Positions 9,394 to 16,597 of a stretch of 34,296 nucleotides of DNA are shown piece after piece. The notes under the pieces were generated by a model. It was not told where the DNA came from, searched no databases, and saw nothing but the letters and a program-made list of their open reading frames with translations. This DNA comes from Nitrospira sp. (GTDB lineage: Bacteria > Nitrospirota > Nitrospiria > Nitrospirales > Nitrospiraceae). Within the stretch, counting starts at the first letter, position 1. The number at the start of each line of letters is the position of its first letter. The position numbers were made by a program, and so were the translations under genes. The stretch lies in NCBI GenBank assembly GCA_005239475.1, contig SPAX01000001.1, positions 42,415 through 76,710 of the forward strand, given 5' to 3'.

Positions 9394-10422
9394 CTATTGC
9401 AGGCTGGATCCCTGTGGGGCCGTGGCAAAGGCAGCCTGAAAGATTTCTTCCACGGCATGACTCTCCCATTCGGTATGTGTCTGTAACCCCAACGTCCGCA
9501 TCACCGTCGCGCCGGTATCTAAAATGGAGACTGGCTGGTGAATCGCGTGACCAGGTTTAATCCCCACCCCCGAGGCAATCCATGGAACCATCGGAACGGC
9601 CTCGTCAGCCTGTTCCTGGTTCGCATCCCTGCCTTCGGCACTGAGCGACGTCACGAACAAGGTGGTCCGCTTGGTCAGCCTCTGCTGTCGATAGATGTCC
9701 AACACGGACTGTATGGCCTGATCCACCGTGCGAAGGGCGTCACGGTACTCCTTCGAGGTCCAGCCTCGGGACACGCCCACTCGACCCGCCTCAGGAAGAT
9801 GCACGACCAGGAAATGCGGCAGCGAAAGTACAGCATGCCCATAGCCATGGCCACTGGTTGCTTTCTGAAAGTATTGACGGATGTAAGACACGATCCGGTC
9901 TGTGCTGCACTCGGGCTTAAGCGGCCCGCACATCTGATAATCCGTGTAAGGCTCAGGTCTCGCCAACTGATAGAGCGATTCGTCCATGAAGAAAATCGCG
10001 CTGTCGCGCCCTCCGCTCAAATCGAGGTAGTCGAACACGCTCGGAGCGCGTGGATAGCCCCGGCTGAACTCGAAGGTGTTCCAGGTAATACCATGTTTCT
10101 CGACCGGCAGCCCCGTAATCAATGACGCCATCGTCGGCAGCCGTAACGCAGGCTTCACTGCCGTGGCAGACCAGGTGACAGACCCTTCCTTGATCAACCG
10201 GCTGAGGGTCGGCATTGTGCCGCCTTTCAGGGAGTCTTGGCCGAATCCTTCGAGAACAAAGAGAATCACGTGCTCAGTCGGACCCGTTGGCAGAGAAGAC
10301 TCAGCCGTCGCCGATACAGAGGCAACCGACGCGTCTCTCGGAAGGACCAGACAGAGAAAGAAAAAGGATACGGCCAGTATCCGAATCGACCACCCGCGAT
10401 CAAGGGGGAATGACCTGTGCAC
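9394..10422 (-). CDS. Exported alkaline-phosphatase-superfamily (type I phosphodiesterase/NPP-like) protein, probably non-catalytic
   Basis: Fold landmarks HVILFVLEGFGQD, LPTMASLITGLPVEKHGI, LVVHLPEAGRVG, TLFVTSLSAEGRD, ILDTGATVMRTLGL; N-terminal signal. Confidence 0.65.
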   Translation of the reverse strand: MHRSFPLDRGWSIRILAVSFFFLCLVLPRDASVASVSATAESSLPTGPTEHVILFVLEGFGQDSLKGGTMPTLSRLIKEGSVTWSATAVKPALRLPTMASLITGLPVEKHGITWNTFEFSRGYPRAPSVFDYLDLSGGRDSAIFFMDESLYQLARPEPYTDYQMCGPLKPECSTDRIVSYIRQYFQKATSGHGYGHAVLSLPHFLVVHLPEAGRVGVSRGWTSKEYRDALRTVDQAIQSVLDIYRQQRLTKRTTLFVTSLSAEGRDANQEQADEAVPMVPWIASGVGIKPGHAIHQPVSILDTGATVMRTLGLQTHTEWESHAVEEIFQAAFATAPQGSSLQ

Positions 10423-10455
10423 GGATCAGTCCTTTCTACTCCAAGGGGCTTCTAG

Positions 10456-10656
10456 CAGGCTGCGCAAAAACTCTGTCGGCACGCCTGAACGTCACTGGCC
10501 CGCACATCTTGAATAAGGAGAGAACGCTCCCGCAGGATGCTCAAAAAGTTCGTCCAGCAAGGCCGCAGCGAGTGAAGGGCCGAGGCGTACCCTCTGGGGT
10601 ACGTGGAGGGTCTGAACGATGCGAGAACGAAGCTGGCGGACTGTTTCAGCATCCTG
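10456..10656. repeat. Family A element, copy 4 (core 10533-10656)
   Basis: CAGGATGCTCAAAAAG / CTGTTTCAGCATCCTG; central cGTACCctctgGGGTACg; leading caggctgcgcaaaaac. Confidence 0.8.
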
Positions 10657-10718
10657 CTACGCTATCATGGCGTTTTCCGCCAAGGCAAGCGAGGCAAGGC
10701 CTCGCCCGCACGATCCAT

Positions 10719-10911
10719 AGCCCGCATTATTCGTGACGGTTCATCGAGAAATCACTGAGCCGAGTCGTGAGACCGGCGCGCGGAGCCGTGAGGACCCGAT
10801 GCGTACTCGTGCAGTACAGTGATGGTCCAAGGGGCAGCCCGCCGGCCGAAGGCTCGTCGTAACAGCGGATCGGCGATTGCAGCAGAAACGCTCATGAGTA
10901 ATGCGAGTTAG
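10719..10911. repeat. Family B element, copy 2 (inverted relative to copy 1)
   Basis: agcccgcattattcgtga / tcatgagtaatgcgagtta; gcagattgcaatcgccgatccg segment shared with copy 3. Confidence 0.8.
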
Positions 10912-11081
10912 GGTTCATGTGGGTGGGGCGGTTCCTGGCAGAACAGTCATGCCCAAGAGTCAGATCCAGCCCAAATCAGAACTCGACCGCCTCGAACCCG
11001 CCCCAACAATCATTCGATAAGCAATCCCCCCTGCGATTCTCCGTTGCGGTCAGTCGCCAACATCGGGTATGTAACTTCCCC

Positions 11082-12347
11082 ATGCCGATCGAAAACAGTT
11101 TTCAACACGACGAGATGTCACGAAAGAATCCTGGCGAACGGATCAGCGTTCGTGAGGTCTCCCCGACTGCCCTACTAGAGTCGCCTCCCGGGCAGAACGC
11201 GATGGCCACGCTCGGCACGCGCTTCTCATACGCTGGTGTCCGCGTGATCGTCTTGCTGAACGGCTCCATCATGGGGACCGATGTCTTTGGGGTACAACGA
11301 TTGGATGAGCTGGGCGGGCTCAAACGTGGCTACTCGCGCGGCGTGGCGGGGCTCGATGCCTTATTGGCCCTGATGCGCGAAGGCAGCAATGGCATTGCTC
11401 CGCTGCCCGGCGGGCTGAAGCCACCGCTCGCAAATGATGACGCCACCAAGAGGCTGCTCGATGAGCAGATCGGGGATGCAGGCAATTTCACCAATGCCTA
11501 TGTGGAACTGATGAGACAGTCGCTCAACCGAAGCCTGGATCGTCCGATCCATTGCGTCCGCGAGCTCTGGTCCTGTGAACATCATCACCTGGGCCGTGCC
11601 ATAGCGGCCGTCTCAACGCTCGGACGTCTTCGCGACTGGTGCGAGACCCACAAGCTGGGCGAGGGAGATCGGATCCTCGTGCAGGCTCATGGGCAGGCAG
11701 GACTAGTCCTCGCCCTCGTCTCGAACCTCTTGTGTGCGGCCTCGACCAGCAGCCGGACGCGACTACTCGACCTCTTATCGGCTTTTGCCTCGCAGGTGAA
11801 TCGACCAGACATCACCTCGACGATTCAACGTGTCGCGCCGTTGTTGTCGAATGACACCCTCCTCAATGGAGCGACGCTGGACGTTGTCACGTTTGGCATG
11901 CCGGTACGCTACGGGTGGGATCCATCTGGATTGGGCACACTGCTGCACATCGTCAACCATCGAAATCTTCGAACCGACGGCAAGACCTGGCTTTCAAAGA
12001 TGGAGTTGCCCCAGATCACGATGGAAATGCCGATCGCGTGGGGCGGAGATTATGTACAGGAGTTGGCCGTGGCTGGCAGCGATGCCGTGCCGACGACCGA
12101 TGCAGCCAAGGCAGCCAATAAAGCCCTCTGGGAACTTGTGGAGCCGTTTGATGGATTCGAACGATGGCTCGAATGTGCCCGCCGTGCCGTCCGTATCCCG
12201 AGTGAGGGGCTGGGGATTCTCGCCGACTACAAAGATTCCAACGGGTCAACGAATGTCCGCGACCACTACTACGGCCACGCGGCCTATACTCGCCTCAACA
12301 CGATGCTCTTCAACACGACCGAGATCGTTCGCACCCTCTATTCATAG
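11082..12347 (+). CDS. Hypothetical protein
   Basis: Long ORF with start trimmed to MPIENSF; segment GDRILVQAHGQAGLVLALVSNLL is weakly reminiscent of an alpha/beta-hydrolase elbow, but no family is recognised with confidence. Confidence 0.6.
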   Translation: MPIENSFQHDEMSRKNPGERISVREVSPTALLESPPGQNAMATLGTRFSYAGVRVIVLLNGSIMGTDVFGVQRLDELGGLKRGYSRGVAGLDALLALMREGSNGIAPLPGGLKPPLANDDATKRLLDEQIGDAGNFTNAYVELMRQSLNRSLDRPIHCVRELWSCEHHHLGRAIAAVSTLGRLRDWCETHKLGEGDRILVQAHGQAGLVLALVSNLLCAASTSSRTRLLDLLSAFASQVNRPDITSTIQRVAPLLSNDTLLNGATLDVVTFGMPVRYGWDPSGLGTLLHIVNHRNLRTDGKTWLSKMELPQITMEMPIAWGGDYVQELAVAGSDAVPTTDAAKAANKALWELVEPFDGFERWLECARRAVRIPSEGLGILADYKDSNGSTNVRDHYYGHAAYTRLNTMLFNTTEIVRTLYS

Positions 12348-12468
12348 AGAACCATCCTCGACCACTAATCCCAAGGATGTTCAAAAAAGCTGGCAGGCTT
12401 CGGAGAAACTCATTCTATACGCAAATCGTCGATGGAATCTTCCATGGGCGCCGATGTCAAAATAATCG

Positions 12469-12592
12469 CAGGGTGCTCAAAAAGGCTGTCCAGCAAGGCC
12501 GCAGCGAGTGAAGACCGGAGGCGTACCCTCTGGGGTACGTTGAGGATCTGAACGATGCGAGAACGACGCTGGCGGACTTTTTCAGCATCCTG
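12469..12592. repeat. Family A element, copy 5 (core; possible leading half from about 12375)
   Basis: CAGGGTGCTCAAAAAG / CTTTTTCAGCATCCTG; central gcgtaccctctggggtacg; leading aaggatgttcaaaaaagc. Confidence 0.8.
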
Positions 12593-13459
12593 CTACCCTT
12601 CGCGCAACTGCACCGCTAAAGGTTCCCAGGAAAATATGCCGTCAAGGTAGGCATGGCCGTTCGGCGTGGTGGCAACGAGTTCGATGGATTCGTATACGCT
12701 GATCGTCGTGCCGCTGCCGGCTGAAGCGGAGACTTGCATAGTGAGGGCCGCGCTCGGCGCGAGTGACGCAATGTCCTGATGCGTCCGCAATTGTGTCGGC
12801 GAGGCGAGAAGATTCACGAACCGCGCGGGCGGCGCCTGACGAAACTCGCCATCATAGGTCATCCACAGTCGCGCGACGGCCGACACATGGGCGTACCACT
12901 CGTCTCCGACCGCGTTCGCTTCTACCCAATTAAACAAGGTGTTCACCCGCGACATGATCGACACCGTCGTCGGTTCCATCGAGGCGGGAATCTGCAGCAG
13001 GGTCGTGTAGCCAGCGTGGACATATCCGAACGTATCCCAGAGCGAAGGATTCGCCCCGACCCGCGCCTGGACCGATTTATTCGGCAACGCATGCTCCACG
13101 TAGTGGGGATTCGCAGCAAGGCGAAGGTAGTGCGTATCTTCAAAGTATTTGATCTGATCGAGCTTGCACAGCGTTTCATCCCGATCGCCGAATCCGATGG
13201 TATTCGGCGCCGAGACACTATCCGCTCCGGTAAAAATCAACTTGCTCCAGCCGATCGGCGCAATGCAGCTGGCACTCGCCGACCCGTTCAACTTCTCCAG
13301 CACCGCCACACGATTCTTGATGTCGCTGAAGACCGACTCCAGCCCTTCTTTCGTTCCGCGGACCCGTTCGACCAGAAGAGTCTTTTCGAGTTTCCGTTGT
13401 TCTTCGAGTTGCCGCACAAACGAGGCTGTCTGCCGATCGAGTTCCAACACTGGTGCCAT
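12593..13459 (-). CDS. Hypothetical protein with N-terminal coiled-coil-like segment
   Basis: 288-aa ORF, MAPVLELDRQTASFVRQLEEQRKLEKTLLVERVRGTKEGLESVFSDIKNRVAVLEKLNG. Confidence 0.6.
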   Translation of the reverse strand: MAPVLELDRQTASFVRQLEEQRKLEKTLLVERVRGTKEGLESVFSDIKNRVAVLEKLNGSASASCIAPIGWSKLIFTGADSVSAPNTIGFGDRDETLCKLDQIKYFEDTHYLRLAANPHYVEHALPNKSVQARVGANPSLWDTFGYVHAGYTTLLQIPASMEPTTVSIMSRVNTLFNWVEANAVGDEWYAHVSAVARLWMTYDGEFRQAPPARFVNLLASPTQLRTHQDIASLAPSAALTMQVSASAGSGTTISVYESIELVATTPNGHAYLDGIFSWEPLAVQLREG

Positions 13460-13530
13460 CGGATCCCCCTTTTCATGTAAAATTCTCCATAGAAGACGGA
13501 AGACGAAGAGAGATCAGCAAGATAGGTGCC

Positions 13531-13610
13531 CCTTCTAACCTCGCGCAAACTGGCTCTGAACGATATTTAGCCGAAGGGGGGAACCAACGAGAGGCACAGG
13601 TTTGAACGGG
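13531..13610 (+). repeat. Diverged direct repeat R1
   Basis: cgcgcaaactggctctgaacgatatttagccgaaggggggaaccaacgagaggcacaggtttgaa resembles 14140-14216. Confidence 0.65.
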
Positions 13611-13661
13611 GGACGCCAACTAGGGCCACATGAAGGGACTGATACAGGCACTTCCCTGGGC

Positions 13662-13961
13662 CTAGGCGCGAGGTGCCTTGGTCAGTCTTGTCTTACCCTT
13701 TCTCGCCAATTCAAGGAGCACGCGCAACCCGTAATAGAAACATTCCTTGTTGTACCGTTTTTTCCATTCCTTGAGGGTGCTCTGCCCCGATTTGCTCTTT
13801 CGGCGAAGCGCCTGTGCCACGTCCTTGTGCAACCGGCATCGCGACTCAGAGGCCCGTTGTATCCACATCGGCGGGATATTCGCTCCGCCTCGCTGGAGAA
13901 GCCGATAGCCTTTCAACACGCTCCCGTCCGCACTCTCAAACAATGTTGCTTCCCTTGGCAT
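13662..13961 (-). CDS. Small basic hypothetical protein
   Basis: 99-aa ORF MPREATLFESADGSVLKGYRLLQRGG..., Lys/Arg-rich; flanked by R1/R2. Confidence 0.45.
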   Translation of the reverse strand: MPREATLFESADGSVLKGYRLLQRGGANIPPMWIQRASESRCRLHKDVAQALRRKSKSGQSTLKEWKKRYNKECFYYGLRVLLELARKGKTRLTKAPRA

Positions 13962-14139
13962 GGCATCACCTCCGTGAGTGGTTCCTTGCAGATCAGTATT
14001 CAGGCGAATAGATAATCTCTACTCCGCACGAAAATGGTTCCTGGCACCGTTGAACCCTCCGTGTTCTTGAAATCGATTCTGAATACCCCTTCGGTAGGGA
14101 TGATGGAAGCTACGGAGATATCCACAGGTGAGATGCCAT

Positions 14140-14216
14140 CCTTAATCCCGCGCAAATTGACTCTGGTTATAATTCAGCCGAAGGTAAGAACCAACGACAG
14201 TCACAGGTTTGAATGA
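14140..14216 (+). repeat. Diverged direct repeat R2
   Basis: cgcgcaaattgactctggttataattcagccgaaggtaagaaccaacgacagtcacaggtttgaa matches R1. Confidence 0.65.
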
Positions 14217-14250
14217 CATACACATGAGAAACGGTCCTTAACGCCACTTC

Positions 14251-14712
14251 TTACATGTGATCGATGGTTGGGCTAGGAGAAGTAGGCGGCGGAAGTCTCA
14301 GCTCCGATTGTTCGGCAAGGACATTCATTTTGTCCAACTGCTTTTCTCTAGAATCAGGCCAATTGACGATGTCTGCATGGCGAGGGTGAGGCGTGGGGGC
14401 AGGTTCTATCAGTAGACCTGCAGAGGATAGAATGACATCGGCCGAAACATCTGCCCTGGCTAATACCCGTTGACCATCTTGTCGTTTCTCCGTGACGTAC
14501 TTCTCACCGATTAGCCAGACTTCATCATCGTTGCAACCCTCGGTGCGATATACCGAAGTCTTGGCAATCGTAGACGGGGGTTTGGGAGTCCTAGGCGAGA
14601 AGGCCTGGGGCGAAACATTGTCGGTCTTGTGATTAAACCACTTTCGCTGGGTTAAAAAGCGGGTTATCCGTTCGTTTGGACATACGCCTATGGTTGGAAG
14701 TGGATCAGGCAC
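14251..14712 (-). CDS. Hypothetical protein, third gene of the TIGR04255-like cassette
   Basis: GTG start overlapping the upstream stop; TSVYRTEGCNDDEVWLIGEKYV...GLLIEPAPTPHPRHADIVNWP motif. Confidence 0.6.
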   Translation of the reverse strand: MPDPLPTIGVCPNERITRFLTQRKWFNHKTDNVSPQAFSPRTPKPPSTIAKTSVYRTEGCNDDEVWLIGEKYVTEKRQDGQRVLARADVSADVILSSAGLLIEPAPTPHPRHADIVNWPDSREKQLDKMNVLAEQSELRLPPPTSPSPTIDHM

Positions 14713-15208
14713 TGGTACATTGCTTTGTTAGTATTTCAGTAAGTCGAGTTGGCCACCCGTCCACAAAGGGCTTTGATGCACTTTCTCTGTTGTTGAGGGC
14801 ACCAAGAATCGCAGAAAAAACTATCTCGTCTCCATGAACCAGTAGAGACAGCCTTCTATATTTCCCAAAACGCCACTCAAATGCGATTTCTCCGTCAACA
14901 GAAGGAACCGCTTCCGGTGGACGAACGACGTCAGGCGCTAGATAAATTAACCTGATGGCACGCCCAACTGACGCCGAAGAGATGGGGACAGCTTCTTCAC
15001 CATCCCATCCTTCCCTTGAACAAGCACTTGCGATGTCTAGAATTTCATCTCTGAGTAATTCCTTCCACGCAAGTGAAACAGGCTCAGTCGTCTGCCCATT
15101 GGACTCAGACAGGACACCGCCCTTTTCCTTAGCTCTTTCGAACAAGGCGGATGGACCTGACCCCGTCTCCCAGCGATTGGACATTAATATTTCTCCTGAA
15201 AAACTCAT
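14705..15208 (-). CDS. Hypothetical protein, second gene of the cassette
   Basis: REGWDGEEAVPISSASVGRAIRLIYLAPDVVRPPEAVPSVDGEIAFEWRFGKYRRLSLLVHGDEIVFSAILG; ATGA overlap with the upstream gene. Confidence 0.65.
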   Translation of the reverse strand: MSFSGEILMSNRWETGSGPSALFERAKEKGGVLSESNGQTTEPVSLAWKELLRDEILDIASACSREGWDGEEAVPISSASVGRAIRLIYLAPDVVRPPEAVPSVDGEIAFEWRFGKYRRLSLLVHGDEIVFSAILGALNNRESASKPFVDGWPTRLTEILTKQCTSA

Positions 15209-15969
15209 TTGTTGAAGAGTTCCTTGGTTCTGTGAAGGAGGCTAGCCTCAAAGATAGTATTCTTTAGTTCTCTCAATTGGTCAAGAGTTTCCCACACGGG
15301 GAACGAATCTAATGGTACTTTCCCAGGCCGGGAAACATCAATGTCCAAGGCAACAGCTATAGCCCCAGGATAGATTTGCTGTATGGGGTAATGCCTTACC
15401 ACAGCAAGTGCCTTGTACTTTGGTACCTTGATAGTGACGGAGTTAGAAAAGTCCAGGATATCTTGGAAGGGGAGATCCGGTGGGATTCTAGGCGGGGCGG
15501 TGAAATAGTCATAGAGTTCGATCGTCGACCCAGGAATGACTATTTGATTAATGTATCTGACCGCCAGCCTAGTTATCTGTGTTAAATTCAAGGCTGCGGC
15601 GTAGATCTCCCATACCTGTCTGGCCTCTTCTCGCATACTTTCCCAGCCAGGCCAAACCTCATACGGATCTGGCTTCATTCTATTGTGCGTAAAACCATCA
15701 AGGCGGAGTTGCATTATTCCCTTCTGATCTTCTGATTCTAGCCAGAGGCCATGAACGCCTGAGGCCACAGGCGAAGCAACAACTTTGGTTCCTTCTATCT
15801 GGACACCGCCCTCAAACTTATACCGGAGTTTCTTGTTTGGATATTTAGCTGCTAACCTACTGGTGAGGCTTTCGAGGAGATGAAACTTCTCCGAAGGCAA
15901 GGAGTCAATTCTGATGTCGATGAGGGCTTCACTAACTGGTGGTTTTTTGTACCGAGGGGCTTCCAACAT
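15205..15969 (-). CDS. TIGR04255-like protein, first gene of the cassette
   Basis: Start trimmed to MLEAPRYKKPPVSEALIDIRIDSLPSEKFHLLESL; RLAVRYINQIVIPG; family recalled, not searched. Confidence 0.7.
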   Translation of the reverse strand: MLEAPRYKKPPVSEALIDIRIDSLPSEKFHLLESLTSRLAAKYPNKKLRYKFEGGVQIEGTKVVASPVASGVHGLWLESEDQKGIMQLRLDGFTHNRMKPDPYEVWPGWESMREEARQVWEIYAAALNLTQITRLAVRYINQIVIPGSTIELYDYFTAPPRIPPDLPFQDILDFSNSVTIKVPKYKALAVVRHYPIQQIYPGAIAVALDIDVSRPGKVPLDSFPVWETLDQLRELKNTIFEASLLHRTKELFNK

Positions 15970-16126
15970 ATGTACGCACAACCATATCAGACTGGTAAAA
16001 GACTCTGTGGGGAGTGAGTATACAGCTACAAGCGTGCGTTGGCTACCGGTTGGCCCTCGGCGCATGACAATCGCCTGTCTTGCAACTTAGCGTCATAGCC
16101 GTTGATTAGCAGTTGCGACTATCTCC

Positions 16127-16204
16127 CGGATACGCCACTCGCCAATTCTTGCCGAAACCAAGGTCCACTTTAAATAACACCGAGAGCTGATTCGCTTCTC
16201 CCCC
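16127..16204 (-). pseudogene. Remnant of a second polA 3' end
   Basis: Minus strand reads VLFKVDLGFGKNWRVAYP versus VPLKVDLGTGHNWRVAHP at the extant polA C-terminus; gccactcgcca and cacttt/gacttt blocks align without frameshift. Confidence 0.75.
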
Positions 16205-16217
16205 TATCTTTTCACTT

Positions 16218-16311
16218 GGGAGTGGCTGGGATGATCCCGACTGCGCGCGTCGGACGAGCACATTCTTATCGTGCGCGTTCCGCGAGCAAAGGGATCGTCC
16301 CAGCTACCCCC
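16218..16311 (+). repeat. Family C structured element, copy 2
   Basis: Arms GGGAGTGGCTGGGATGATCCC / GGGATCGTCCCAGCTACCCCC; core gactgcgcgcgtcggacgagcacattcttatcgtgcgcgttccgcgagcaaagg. Confidence 0.75.
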
Positions 16312-16316
16312 TTCTC

Positions 16317-16574
16317 TCACTTTTTAAAGATCAGTCTCGGCTCCGTCATATCTCCCATCGAGACCGCTACCAACTCCCATCCACTCGCGCCAAACTCGTT
16401 CAGCTTCGTTTGCATATTCTGGGTGTCCGGAAGCACCTCGATGATTTTGTACTGAAACCGTTTCGGCTCTTGAGCCTTCGCTGCAAACGGCTGCCCCATG
16501 AGAAGCAGAAACCCCAACACGCCAAGACTGACGCCCGCTATAAACCACGCCCCTGAAAAACGTACGTTCTGCAT
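16317..16574 (-). CDS. Small exported/membrane-anchored protein, DUF4177-like
   Basis: N-terminal hydrophobic segment then RFQYKIIEVLPDTQNMQTKLNEFGASGWELVAVSM. Confidence 0.7.
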   Translation of the reverse strand: MQNVRFSGAWFIAGVSLGVLGFLLLMGQPFAAKAQEPKRFQYKIIEVLPDTQNMQTKLNEFGASGWELVAVSMGDMTEPRLIFKK

Positions 16575-16597
16575 ATCTCACCTCGCTTTGTTTTCTA

